From assembly GCF_001949145.1 (NCBI RefSeq), contig NW_019091428.1, positions 1-64,000 on the forward strand: 64,000 nt of DNA, in the 5' to 3' direction. The first letter of the stretch is position 1; each line of letters begins with the position of its first letter. This document shows, piece after piece, positions 22,494-34,447 of the stretch. Position numbers and translations under genes: made by a program. This stretch comes from Acanthaster planci (taxonomy: Eukaryota; Echinodermata; Asteroidea; Valvatida; Acanthasteridae). A model generated the notes under the pieces. The model did not search any database. It had not been told where the DNA came from and worked only from the letters and a program-made list of their open reading frames with translations.

Positions 22494-25148
22494 ATAGTGG
22501 TTTCACATTAGAGGGTTTCGTCTTAAGCCTTGGATTTGAGAGTTAGCCATGAGGCTCTTTGGTCAAAGCCTGGGCCTGGGCCTTGGTCTTGGTCTTACCA
22601 AAGCCTTTGCTCCAATAATGTTTTCAGTCGCTCCGTGCAAAACCAAGCACAATGCTTTCTACCATTGAAAGGGGCCATATACTTGGTTTGTAAAATGGAG
22701 TGGTTCCTGCTCTGGGAACATAGAATCTCATGTATACAATCTGCATGTCAAGTGAAAACAAAACGAAGAGCCGGGAAACAGTTCAACTGCATTATGGGGC
22801 AAGTTTAGGTGCGAACTATAGTCTGCCTAGTAGGCCCTATTGAAAATTTCATTGTTTCATTTGACCGTTGACTGCGTACATGGTATCTGAAATTCATGTG
22901 AATGGTTCCCTCCGTATTGATAAATGAAATCGGCTTTTGGTAACCAGCAGCGCGACCATGGCCCGAGGCTTGGTCCAAAATAGTCGACTATAGTCCAGAC
23001 CGGCCATGGTTCGGATGATACTAGTCGAATTATGGTCAGCTAAAGTAGCCGCTAAGTTACATTAGATAGATGTTGTTATAACTCTATGTGTGTCAGAAAA
23101 TAGCAAGGTACGTACGTACGTGCCACTTTTAGGTATGGAAGACGCAATAGGATTGCGCTAATAATTGGGGTTTGGGTAAAAATCTTGAATGTTGACTCCA
23201 ACATTCAATTTACCCACTTCAAAAAGCCTCATATCAAAAAGGCTGTACTGGGTACATTGTGGCTCTTGGATGGGGTTATGAAATTACAAATGAAGGAATC
23301 CAAACAGGTTTCTATTGGTTGCGAAACCTGCAAAGGGTTTGTTGGAAACTTGAACAAATCGCGGCCCCCTCTCCTGCCTCTTTCCACAAGAGTACAAACG
23401 GTACAAACAGCTAACTGTTAAGGAAGCAGGAGCGTTGATGCTGGAGTTCATGAGTTCATGTAATTTTCAGGACATTGAACTGCGATAATCACCAAGCCAT
23501 CCGTCAAAGTACTTTTTCCACGTGCTGACAATGACAATCCATACCTCTCTTTGAGGTATGGAGGACACCGTAGGATTGTTGACTCCAACATTCAATTTAC
23601 CCGTTTCAAAAGCTCTCCTGGATCAATGGTTAGGGTTTGTAAAATAAAGGAAACCAAACTTTTTTCTATAGGTTTTGAAACCTGGAAGGGGCTCAGTGTG
23701 TTGGAAACTTGTGCAAGTCATACCCCCTCACCTGCCTCTCTCCAACACTGAAGAGTACAAATACGTAACTGTTAATGATCCGAGGGTTATTGGAGGCAAT
23801 AATCTGGCAGCACCTGGAATAGACGCGTTGATGGTGTTTATGCCCCCAGGGAGTTGAGATGGTTCATGGGAATGTTTCCGTGCCCAGTAAACAGGGGGTC
23901 CATTTGTAAAGTGCCATTTTCGTCGAAAGTTAAGTATGCCGGTTCACAGATATTAATGCACTGAGGGTAAACTTGAAACAGTTGGTCAGGAAAATATCTG
24001 AAGATGTCATTTTCGTATGTTGCAGCCACAGTGCTACTACTATACTGTGGAGCCCAAAGTGGCAGTGATGTGACTTTTCGATGCTTTAATGGAGATCAGT
24101 CCAATGCAGTATGCTGCAACCTCGTCGAATCCACAACCTTCGAGGCCAAGACGGAGTCATTGCCATTTGACTCAGAGGCCAAGGCCGAGGTCACAGTCTC
24201 TGAGGCCAAGGCCAGTTATTACACATACACGTACATGTATAAAATAACTACTTTTGGCTCTGTTTGCTGGCACACAAGATTCATATAGACCCCCCCCAAA
24301 AAAAACTGTTGTAAATGACACTACACGAATATCCCAAATTGTTTTGTCTAAGGAAAACAACCAAGTGCTGTCTTTCATTGATTAATTACTTTCAGTTTAA
24401 CGATGTAAACAACCTGGTAAACACACTCGAATGGGCCTGGACTTTCAACAAAGCAAGAGTACCGTCCCCCACCATCACAAACAGGGAAAAATATGAAAAC
24501 CTAAATTGCTCTCAACACATACAATTCCCCACAAAACAATTTCTCAGTTTTTTCAATTCTAAAAACAAGATTGCAAGAAAATAAAGCTTAAATACAGGGT
24601 GTTAATTTTAAATATAATCAAGCGACAGTAAGTCGCAGAGTAGCCAAAAAGTCCTGCAACCAAATTAATTTGTAAGTGAATGTAACGATTTTTCAACAAG
24701 AAAATAGGACTAAATATACCTTCAGTTTTGGGCCAATTTTAAACAAACGGAAACTTTACAAGTCATTTCGATTAAATAGACATTAGATGCAAACGTCTAT
24801 ATGACTGTTGAGTATGAAAAAAAGTATTTGGAATCAAATTGGTGAGTGACTTATTACCCTGTAAATTGTCGATTTTTTGGGGGGGGGAGGCTCTCGTGAT
24901 TTTTGACAAGCCATTGAAAAACAGTGATGAAGTACGAATCGGAAAGCCGGCCAAAATTTCTTTTCTAGAAATTTTCTAAGGTCAATTTTTTACAAGGAAG
25001 CCTACATTTCAATTTTTCAAGCAGAACTTGTCTTGGAATGCAGAACTGAAGAACAACACAACAGAGGTACACGATCTTAGGTTTTTACTGGTATTTCAAA
25101 CATCCAGAACTAGGAAAATGACCGCACATGTAATCTCTCTTGAAAAAA
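22494..25148 (+). repeat. Large tandem segmental duplication, unit 2
   Basis: The second copy, same orientation as unit 1. Divergence looks like a few percent plus indels, greater in the first third. The order of landmarks is kept to the GGTACACGA block near 25068, after which similarity fades by about 25150. Confidence 0.85.
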
Positions 25149-25664
25149 CACTAAAAATGGTACTTTATGCTATCGCATGCAACTTGGCTTATGTTGACCG
25201 GCCATCGCACGTGCATGTCCAGTGCTGGCCATTCGGAAAATAACAGTGCACTTTCAATGAGTACATTTAGCCTGATTCAACAATCTATAAAAATAAGAAT
25301 GTTCCCTCGGGATAAAAAAAACTATTTAGCTGCATCGCGTCATTAGGGAGTCTAGGTACTGTACCATGTGTTTGTACACAAAAATGATCCACGCACATGC
25401 ACGTCGCAAGTACTCTGTCACGATAAAAAAAATGGGGGGAGTAAAAGCTGACACATCAAAACTCTGCAGCTCATGACAACTACATTTTGTATTTCCCAGA
25501 GGTAAAATAAAAAGTGTGAAGTCTTGAAGAAATACTCAATCTATTTATATTTGATGGTGTGTTGCATGTTAATTTCCTTATTTTATGTGTTCATTATAAT
25601 TTTATCGTCTGTATGTTGCTTGTTCTCGTTTACCTTTGTACAAAATAGTATACATTTTAATGCT
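25149..25664. other. Intergenic, no gene seen
   Basis: AT-rich sequence without a recognisable gene or repeat. Confidence 0.4.
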
Positions 25665-25985
25665 TGGTCTTGGTCTTGAAGTCCAGGTCTCAGTCTTGAA
25701 GGAGTGGGCCTCGATCTTGGTCTCGGTCTTGATGTCGGTCTTGGTCTGGAAGTCCAGCTCTCCGTCTCGACCTGCAAAAGTCTCGGTCTCGGTCTTGGTC
25801 TCGGTCTTGAAGGAGTGCGTCTTGGTCTTGATCTGCAAGTCCAGGTCTCGGTCTCGACCTGCAAAAGTCTCGGTCTTGAAGGAGAGGGTCTTGAAGGAGT
25901 GGGTCTTGGTCTTGGTCTCAGTCTTGAAGGAGTGGTTCTCGGGTCCCAAATGCCTTCGTCTTTGTCTTGGACATCAAGGTCTCGG
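25665..25985. repeat. GGTCTY satellite array
   Basis: An array of GGTCTTGGTCTC words mixed with the longer unit CTTGAAGGAGTGGGTCTTGG. It is open in several frames on both strands (arginine/proline-rich or leucine/glycine-rich), which is a by-product of the periodicity and not evidence of a protein. Confidence 0.85.
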
Positions 25986-26164
25986 ATACAACACTAGTAT
26001 TCACAGTTGAAAATGCCCGCTGCGATTTGATAGTGTCCGCAGCGTAAAAACGTGTTGGCTCCTCGATATCAACCGGGATACGAGACAGTTTAATCCATTC
26101 CTACCAGCCAGGACGTTGTCTGCACCGCGGCACACAGAACTCGCCACGCGCACGCCAAGTCCTT

Positions 26165-28714
26165 ATAAGGATATTCTTCTTATTCTTGGAGCGAGTACAA
26201 ATCCCTTCGTAACCAGGTCAAGTACAAAACAAGGAAACGTTATTCTGATTACCTGAAGGAACTTGCTTCAAATTTTGCTGAAAATCCTAAGCGTTTCTGG
26301 TCTTTTGATAGCTCAACTCGTAAATCTTCCACTCTGAACGTCCTCCACGTAGAAGGTGAAACCATTTCTGATGACCCGTATAGTGTTGCTAATGCTTTTT
26401 TGAAAAGCTTTCAAACCATTTTTTCCGTTTCTGAGGCCCTGAAATTCCCACATTGTGATCATTACAGCTCTGATTTCCGTCTCACTACTGTTATGACTTC
26501 TGAAACGCTTGCTTAAGGAACTCCCGACCCATGAAGGAGTGGATTTGACGACATTCCTCCTCTCCTCCTTAAGGTTTCAGCTGACTCCATAGCTCTTCCA
26601 TTGTCTAAGCTTTTTGATGCTTCACTTTCTACAGGGCAGGTCCCTTCAGAGTGGAAGATGATAAATGTTGTTCCAATTTATAAATCTGGTATTAAGCATG
26701 ATCCTAGTAATTACCGACCTGTTTCTCGCTGTTCAACTGTCTCAAAATGCCTTGAAAAAAATTGTAGCAAATCATTTAAGCGAACACATGCTTACACGTG
26801 GTATGTGTCAGATACCCAACATGGTTTTTTGCCCAAATGCTCATGTATTACTCAGCTCTCTTCATCGTATCATGATTGGGCAGAAACTTTGAATTCACGG
26901 AAATCGCCTAGGATTGATGCCATCTTCTTAGATTGGGCTAAAGCCTTTGATAGAGTTAACATTAATATTCTACTTGATAAATTGCATAAATATGGTGTGT
27001 GCTGTTCCCTCTTGAAGTGGGTCTCTTCTTACTTATCAGGTCGCATGCAGACAGTCCAATTTTTGGGAAGTTTTTCGGACTGGGCTCATGTCCTTTCAGG
27101 TGTCCCTCAAGGATCTGTCTTTGGACCAACACCGTTCAACGTACTTGCATTTGATCTTCCATTCTGCATTCAATCAAGTATCAGACAGTATGCAGATGAC
27201 ACTGTTGTTTTTAGAAAAATCTTCAGTCCCTCGGATGTATATTACAAAATGATTTGACATGTTTTGACAATTGGTGCTCTTTAAATAGAATGAATCTTAA
27301 TGTTATTAACAAGTGTAAAGTAATGTGTCTGTCTCGTTCCAAATTGTTTAGTCGTCCTAGTTATGTCTTGGGTTCCCACGCACTGGGGACTGTTTACTGT
27401 TATAAGTATCTTGGTGTGACTATATCTACTGATCTGAGCTGGAAGAAGCATGTTGACTTAACTGTGTCTAAAGCAACTAGAATGTCAGGCTTTGTCAATA
27501 GGTTGGTTATTTCTAAAAATCCCCAAATCCAAATGAAACTGTTTTGTGCTCTTATTTAGACCTATTATCAAATATGCTTGTCCGGTTTGGTTCCCTGGTC
27601 TGGTTTCTTTGCAGCATTCCATAGAAAGTGTTCAACGTCGTTTCACTCGATCTTGTTTAGGTTTACCCCGTAGTCACATACCTGGATTTCACATTAACAA
27701 CTTAGATTATAACCCTCAGTAGGGGAAACGGCCTCTTTTGGCGAGTCCATTGGAGCTAATTAACGTTTAATGCAACGACTACTTATCATATCCTACCCCT
27801 GTACATGCTGAAAAACCTGGTTTAGTCACTTTACAACCAGGGCCTCCCATAACCAGAAAAAATGCAAAAAATCCAGCCGGCCTTGCGCCAGCCTCCAGCA
27901 ATTCCCATAGGGCTGTAAAGTGGACCCTTGTGTACAATCTAATGGGTTGTTTACAAAACGGAGCCTGGGGCAGGCAGTGGAATGTTTTTTATCAGTGAGA
28001 GCTGTCTGGAACTTTGGTTCCCTGGTCTGGTCTTTTGCAGCATTCCATAGAAAGTGTTCAACGTCGTTTCACTCGATCTTGTTTAGGTTTACCCCGTCGG
28101 CACATACCTGGATTTCACATGAACAACTTACATTATACTGCTCGTCGGATCCAACTGGCTTTACCTCCCTTACTCTATAGGCTGAACTTTTTGCCAGTGG
28201 TTTTCATTGCTAAATGTCTGTACAAAAGGTTTCATGTTAATATTGAAAGTCTTTCCGTAGTCAATACTAGGCATCTTGACAGGGTCAAGTTTCTTCCCTT
28301 TTCCTCGTGTACACAAGCTTTTTATGACTCGTTATTTGTCAGATTCCCAAGATTGTGGGACACTTTACCCATGGATGTCACAACAGAAATTGTTTTCAGT
28401 CTTAATTCTTTTATTTCAAAGTTAAGAGACCATTGGCTGTCTCCTGAGGCTAATATTGTCTGGTGCCATAATATTGATCCTGTATTTTTACTGCACATTC
28501 CATTGTTTATTTATCTAGTTTTATTTTTGTGCATTTCTGTATGTTAAGTCATTTTTTATCAACTGTTTTTCTTGTATTTGTTGACATTTTTATGGAGACC
28601 CTCTCGACAGTGATTGAGTTCGCTTTTAGGCCATCCATCAGGGGTGTCAGCAAATATTGTTCCTTGTTGATATGTATCGGTTTTTGTATTTTGCGTTGGT
28701 TTTTTGTACCCTGA
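26165..28714 (+). pseudogene. Degenerate LINE, reverse transcriptase and 3' part
   Basis: Coding remnants on the plus strand begin with a linker region (26197-26516) containing KRYSDYLKELA and NPKRFWSFD. The reverse transcriptase (26570-27257) has SEWKMINVVPIYKSG, the LDWAKAFDRVNI block, GVPQGSVFGP and the catalytic YADD. The thumb region (27254-27559) has YLGVTISTDLSWKKHVD. The C-terminal part (28014-28547) has HSIESVQRRFTRSC. Several frameshifts break the frame, and the endonuclease is missing. A 297-bp insertion at 27713-28009 is flanked by a direct duplication of about 127 bp (27586-27712 and 28010-28136). The thumb and tail types fit the CR1/Jockey-like LINE group. Confidence 0.88.
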
Positions 28715-28748
28715 GAAATAATAAATGAATGAATAAATGAATGAATAA
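28715..28748 (+). repeat. AATGAATA microsatellite, 3' tail of the LINE
   Basis: AATAAATGAATG repeats directly follow the last LINE sequence. Short tandem tails of this kind mark the 3' ends of many CR1/Jockey/RTE-like LINEs. Confidence 0.75.
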
Positions 28749-28886
28749 CTACTTGCACAAGAAATATACCACACAGTGGACGGGGGTTTGTTCGAGAAAA
28801 TGAAAGTAAAATTCGTGACCCAAATTCCTCGACATTTTTCGTATATTGACTTCTTTTGACTCTCTGACTAAATGGTGTGTATGGAT

Positions 28887-29058
28887 GGGAATATAAATAT
28901 GTGCTCGGTCGGTCTTAAACTGTCAGTTAAGACCGGATTAGGAGAATTTGAACGCTGATGATAATGCCCTAGCCTGCAGCACTGACGTTAGTCGTGTCCG
29001 ATCTCCTGAGCCAGTCTTAAACGCACGTTTAAGACCGACCAAGCACATATTTATTCCC
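28887..29058. mobile_element. MITE, 172 bp
   Basis: The left end GGGAATATAAATATGTGCTC and next GGTCGGTCTTAAAC are mirrored at the right end by GTTTAAGACCGACC and AAGCACATATTTATTCCC. Terminal repeats are about 32-34 bp with three differences. Each arm also contains a smaller internal inversion (TTAAAC/GTTTAA). Non-coding. Confidence 0.8.
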
Positions 29059-30329
29059 TTATGATAAAACAAAGCACAAGATTCACGTAGGCCCTAATCA
29101 CAGTCCTTGCAATCGTAGCAACAGCAGTGCGCAGAAGCCCTGAAAGTCACAGTATGTTGTCGTCATTGTGTCAACTCCTCTACCGAACTTCGGTGGAGAT
29201 GTGTCTTCGCATCATCTGCGCATGTTCTGGATGATGACGTCAGGCTGACGTCTTTAGGTGGGTTGATATGACAGACGCGCAGTCCATGTTTTGTCAGAAA
29301 GAGTTATAATGACTAGTGACTTGACTGGAGTCACAACTTTTGGCGATGAGCCCTGACGGGTACATCAGCCTTATACCGTCACCCCCGACCCCGACGTGAC
29401 CCTGACCGCCACCCTGTGGTCCTGCAACATGCGAGGCTAACTTAAAACCGAAATTCAAATTCATTTTTCAATTCCTGGCTTCATCGTTGTTCAGGTGAGT
29501 TTTATCACGCGGCAAATGTGGCGTGACCACGTGAATTAATGTAGCTCGACCGAATGTAAGTTTTTAAAATATGCCAAAAGTGACTTTCATTCTTGTAGTT
29601 ATTTATTATATTGTGCTCGAATATTTGTGATACAAATTGACTCGACTCGATTGCACACCGTGACTCGAGTCGGCACAATTTCCTAACGACTCGACTTGAC
29701 CCAAGTCACAAAACTGAGTGACCCGATAACCTTCCAAACTTTGCAAAACATTTTCTGCCCGTTTGCCCAATTTTCACATTCTCAACTATGCTCCTTCCAG
29801 CGTCCATATTTTGCCTTTAAAAAAGTTGAGCCGATTTTAGCTTCCAAGCTGCACCTCGACTACACTGCGTACTGGCCGTTTTCAATGTGCAATGTCCGTC
29901 TATTGTGCGTGTTAGATCAAAAGAGCTCTCTTTTGATATGAACTTCTCAAGGTTAACTTTTAAAAGTAATAAAAGTCATTAAATCACTCAGAATCACTAT
30001 AACAAAAAGATGTGTCCTGACAAATGGTCCATGAAAATTCCAATAGAAAAGATATCTATTTATTATAGCTGCATGCATGTGATATGTTGCATATTTTAAT
30101 GAATGGGTTGTCCGCCTCGACCAGAAGCACCCCGTCATTGGAAAGAGCCATATTGGTCGGTAGTGCTTATTTCATTGGTAGCGAATTAGCGATGCTACCG
30201 TAACGCCTGCACTCCCTTGTCGCTCGTGAACCAGCGAAGCTCAGTTCCGACCAAAGGAGCCTCTGTTACTAAGAAAATTGTGCTCTCCTTGGTCTATATC
30301 GAGATTCCCAGGGAACCGTTTTGTATATG
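29059..30329. other. Intergenic between MITE and GT92 gene
   Basis: No exon seen. A CGACTCGACT-like stretch at 29640-29700 is mildly repetitive. The left part of the GT92 3' UTR lies at the right end. Confidence 0.45.
30059..30064 (-). promoter_or_regulatory. Possible polyadenylation signal of the GT92 gene
   Basis: AATAAA on the minus strand, about 270 nt past the GT92 stop codon. Confidence 0.4.
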
Positions 30330-31661
30330 CTATGTGAATAGTTCTGGTGACACGACTCTACCACCCGTCATTTTATCCCACAAGTTAACCATGCTGGTGT
30401 CTTTCACCAAGTTTCGCATGCGAAATCCTCGATGTCGTGGATTGTCCTTGCGATAGTGAACAAGTCTGAACTCTGTCTCGGGGTCAAGGGTCAGCGTGTC
30501 ACCCCCGATCTTGACCCCGTGAATCTTGAAGTAGTGAACGTTGACGGGGCGGATGATGCACTTGTCGCGGCCGCGATTCTCCGGCGTGGCGCTGGGCACC
30601 CGCCATGGGTTCCTCTCGAACACCGTCCTAGCCGCCACCACTTTCCTTTTGGCGTTGAGGGGCCGACCGAAGAACCAGTTCCGCATCCGTATGGTGGCCA
30701 TGGACGCGAGGCGAGGCGAGGAGAGGTAGTCCGTGATCCTGGTCCGGTTGGGGTCCATGGGCTGGACGAACTCATCCACGTCGACCTTTAGCACCCACTT
30801 CGTGTTATGGCGATGGCGCCACAAACAGTCATTTTCGTGGGCTATCTGTACCTCGAGGTATGTTTTGTCCGGGCTTGGTGTGTGCGCCCACGGTACTAGT
30901 GTCACAAACCCCGTGCTGACGTAATCCTCGAGATCTTGGTGCATGTTGGAACTTGGGTCGTTGTCGTAGATGTAGACATGCTCCACACCCAGATTCTTAT
31001 AGTAGAACATCCAGTCAGGGATGTACTTCGCCATGTCTTTGACCATGGTGCAGAGGGTGAGTTCACGCCTCACCGGCTCCGTGAGGCACACCGGCACGCC
31101 GGTGTAAGCGTACCTTGGATCCCTCGCCAGGCGAAAGTTCACCGTGAACCGTATGATGTGCCGCCTGCTAATTGCGTCTGCGAGGCCACGCGGAATCGGG
31201 CAAGTGATGACCACGAGGTACTGGGGGTAGCCGTTGCCGAAACTCCGGTAGTCCCTCACGATAGGGTCGGTGAGGCTTGCCTCCCCGTTGGGAAACTCGC
31301 AGATGAAGGTCTCCGTTTCCCAGGCGTCGTCTCGCCGCTTGACGCCCACGAAGACCAGCTCGTTCCGCGCAGCCTCTGCGAAGGCCGAATGAATGACGGG
31401 GAGTCCGTTGCAGGTAAGTTTGTCGCGGAGGTAGCATCCTCCGCCGAACTCCGGGAGGTCCCTTGCCCCTGAGCTGTCGCACATAGAGTCGAAAAGTCCA
31501 ATGGGCATGAGAAGCTTCCGCCCCGTCAACTTGACCCAAGAGCGTGCACCTGTCTTGGCAACTAGCCGTTGGTCTGAGGCAGATAGAGTCCAGCAAATTA
31601 ACGAAACGGCCACGCAGACACCGACCGCCGTGGCACCCTTGCGAATTTTGGAGCGACGCAT
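30330..31661 (-). CDS. GT92 (DUF23) family glycosyltransferase
   Basis: A single 443-codon exon, ATG at 31661 and TAG at 30330. Layout: a short basic N-terminus (MRRSKIRKG), one membrane segment (about residues 12-28), a stem, then a lumenal catalytic domain, i.e. a Golgi type II membrane protein. The GT92 signature runs from about residue 200: LTLCTMVKDMAKYIPDWM, then IYDNDPSSN (231-239), KVDVDEFV (292-299, the DxD-type metal and sugar-nucleotide site), NWFFGRP (328-334), VHYFKIHG (375-382) and LVHYRKDN (400-407). All expected blocks are in order and the frame is unbroken. Known members transfer galactose, for example beta-1,4-galactose onto core fucose in nematodes, but substrate cannot be read from sequence. 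The region is clearly more GC-rich than its surroundings. Absence of introns fits either an ancestral single-exon gene or retroposition. Confidence 0.93.
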   Translation of the reverse strand: MRRSKIRKGATAVGVCVAVSLICWTLSASDQRLVAKTGARSWVKLTGRKLLMPIGLFDSMCDSSGARDLPEFGGGCYLRDKLTCNGLPVIHSAFAEAARNELVFVGVKRRDDAWETETFICEFPNGEASLTDPIVRDYRSFGNGYPQYLVVITCPIPRGLADAISRRHIIRFTVNFRLARDPRYAYTGVPVCLTEPVRRELTLCTMVKDMAKYIPDWMFYYKNLGVEHVYIYDNDPSSNMHQDLEDYVSTGFVTLVPWAHTPSPDKTYLEVQIAHENDCLWRHRHNTKWVLKVDVDEFVQPMDPNRTRITDYLSSPRLASMATIRMRNWFFGRPLNAKRKVVAARTVFERNPWRVPSATPENRGRDKCIIRPVNVHYFKIHGVKIGGDTLTLDPETEFRLVHYRKDNPRHRGFRMRNLVKDTSMVNLWDKMTGGRVVSPELFT

Positions 31662-33986
31662 GGCCAGGATTGAGCCTCAGCCAGCATAACGTGAATCACG
31701 AGAACATGGAGTCTTCCCGAGATGAACGGGTGGAGTTGTCTTCCCAAAGTTTATTTTTATCAATCTTGTGCTTCGACAAACCACAGGAGTCCGTTTAGTA
31801 TCCGCGCTGTACCATCTCGGCCTGGATGTACGAATTTCAGCTGTAACGAAAAAGGAAGGGTGTCTTGAGAAAAGGTGTTTGGGAAAGAAAAAGCCATTTA
31901 AGATATTTTCATTATGGTGATTCGACTGTCCTTAGTATGCTTCCTAATATCATGTTAACGAAAAAGAAGAAATCACGTGAGTATATGAAGTGCAGATAAG
32001 CCAATTATGTGACACTGTGCTGGAAAGGCTTAGTGTTTCTTTGCAGGAATATTTACATTAAAACATTATATGATATTTGCTTGTCTTGATATTATTTTTA
32101 TCATTCTGATCAAACAGAGTTGAGCCCAGAATAAATGGCCCCTCTTTAAACTGTCCAATTACGAAACCATTCCCAGGAAATGAGTAGTACGCAAAGAGTT
32201 TTGTAGCATTGACTTTGACCTGAATTCAGTGACAATTTTCAAGAAGTATCGTTGAAATAGTTCAGTGTATTGAGCTATGTATAAAGACTGACATATAGTG
32301 TTATCAAGACAATTCATAGTAGTCGATAGTGTAACCTTTATCATTGATGACTGACAACAAGCTCAAGCTGTAGGTGCTACCTATATAATAGGTTTTGCAA
32401 CAAATCTGTTGAAAGATCTTGAAGGTATCGTTATTCTTCGGCAATTTGCTCTACCCTATAGTGACAATTTTGAGGGATCGAGCACATACCCAGACTTGCC
32501 ACTGATTCTCGGTGAAATCTAGTTTTGGTGTCCTTCAGTATCTTTGCGCGCTTTGGGTCCTCAGCCCGGAAGACCCACAAAGTAGTCGGATGGCAATTCT
32601 TTCTTGTAACGCTTCAAAATTCCATTATCTTCAGTCATGATCTAGTGAGTCAGAACGTACGGTGACCCTCGAGGCAGAGCACCTGCACCAAAGCGCAACC
32701 GATCCAGTCCACTTCCCTGCTCCAATAATTCGAGGCCTTCGGGAAGTTTTGTTCTCGTGATTTTCAGGAATGTTCTGGAGCATTCCGGTTTCCACTTGAT
32801 TAAAGATTTTTGCGAGCGACGGAAGTATAACTGAAAACCTGAACACTCAAATTTCTTGTCAATATTCCAAGATTTTCGTCAGTTTCACGAGGGGCCAGGG
32901 CTTGTCATAACGATCGCCGTTAATTTCAGCGGATTTCATTGAGGGATGTATTACCTGAAAGCTTTCGTGATAACAACTGTTACCTTCGATGGGAATTGAG
33001 TACAGTGTTCCATCTCTCACAGACACTGAGAAATCCCTCAACCTTAGCCTCTAAAACCCAATGATTTATTTCTAATTAAAGAATATTAAGATCTCTTGAT
33101 TTGCAGTAGTCTTACCTTTTTCTACGCTCCCAATTTACCTGGTAGATTCGATCCTTCGCAGACCGGCTTTGTGTAGTACATGGCCTTAATCAGACGCGTT
33201 GTGGCGAGAGAAGTAAATGCATGCCGTCGTCGGAAATTAAGCATTTGTTCGTTTACCCGTACGCAAAGTCCAAAGGTTGGTATGAAAAGCATCCCCTTCA
33301 ACGCGAGGTCTGTATCTTTGACCTATCACGGCTTGTGCAAACAAGTCTGCAGTGATGCTATGGGTGGTAAAAAAACTTAACAGTGTCCCACAAGAAAGGG
33401 AAGGAATGTAAGGTGGGTCTTTATTGTCGAGTTCCCGCTGAGCACGAACGCCTTATACGGATATCACTCATTTTTGCCTGAAGGGATAGATCATCATGTG
33501 CTACAAAGTCAAATTTAGCGGGGAAACTATCGACGTATTATCTCAGAAAATAATAGACATTTTCAGACCGGTCTCGTGGGGTTAACATTGTGCACAGGCT
33601 ATCAAGTCCACGGAACTGTATCCAAAATCCCGACAAGTTTCTCGTAGTCCGGTTCGGGAAACACATAAAGATTGGGACATGCTCATATTTGCAGTAACTA
33701 AAGGAGTTATGTATGGTGGGTTTGGTGGCACTTCACAAACAGTGGCATAACTACGGGGGGTGCCCCGGCGGCGGCGGATGCCCATGACCACTCCGGTGCC
33801 CCCTCCCCCAATTTGATAGCTGTGAATATTCTGTTACATTCTATGTAGCTACAGCTCACGTGCATGCCCACATGAAAATATGTTAGTCTGGTTCCCAGCC
33901 TAAGATCTCTAACGAATCCTGATAAAAAATCCTGATTCGTAGAGTAGTCAGAATCATCGGGGCTGGTATCCAGACTAAAAAAAAAA
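31662..33986. other. Upstream region of GT92, no gene seen
   Basis: Short minus-strand frames at 32631-32846 and 32859-33041 look partly protein-like but match nothing I recognise and lack clear splice signals. The heat-shock-element-like cluster at 32738-32785 lies here. Confidence 0.4.
32738..32785. promoter_or_regulatory. Cluster of heat-shock-element-like sites
   Basis: TTCGGGAAGTTTT (TTCnnGAAnnTTT) at 32738-32750 is followed by GAATGTTCTGGAGCATTC at 32768-32785. The second has four alternating units, one of them GAG instead of GAA. It lies about 1.1 kb upstream of the GT92 start. No TATA box or transcript start is evident nearby, so function is uncertain. Confidence 0.35.
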
Positions 33987-34208
33987 GTGCGCACCCAGGG
34001 TCATATGCAGCAAAGTATGAGACGGAGAGAACCCCCCCCCCCCGCTTTGTGCTGGTCATTGTCTCGCAGGAATCTAGGGAATTCCTTTCAGACATCTTGG
34101 GGGGATGTGTTAAGTAACAATAGTCTGGAATGTGTATAGGGATTGGACATGTTGGGGGGGTACCCCTCGGTCTCATTTCTTGCTAGGTATACCCAGGGTG
34201 CAGTGCCC
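33987..34208. mobile_element. Foldback MITE family R3, copy 1
   Basis: The left arm with GTGCGCACCCAGGG and AGTATGAGACGGAGAG is the imperfect inverse of the right arm with GGTCTCATTTCTTGCTAGG and CCCAGGGTGCAGTGC. The centre shares GGGGGGATGTGTTA and GTAACAATAGTCT with copy 2 at 44714-44905. Copy 3 is at 48013-48186. Confidence 0.7.
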
Positions 34209-34447
34209 GGACATGTAGCCTTAGTTACGCCACTGTTCACAGATGATTACTACAGCTATAGGTTCGAATCCAACAGATCAGTGAATTTTAAACGCTTACA
34301 AATCAAAACAGACGGTTTCAAATTTATAGAGTCTACTCGGCCAATCCTCTTTCTTGTCACGCGGTAATGACGATTTGGTTGTACACTACAACAGTAGTAA
34401 ACATAGGGCCTATAAGAAGTGCCAATTCTCCACCCATTCTTGCCTGC

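Noticed and set aside
25583-25997. Long frames rich in Arg/Pro or Leu/Gly on both strands
   Set aside because: They arise from the GGTCTY satellite, which is open in several frames at once.
30432-31472. Plus-strand frames of 119 and 178 residues opposite GT92
   Set aside because: Antisense shadows of a GC-rich coding exon. The minus-strand frame carries all family motifs.
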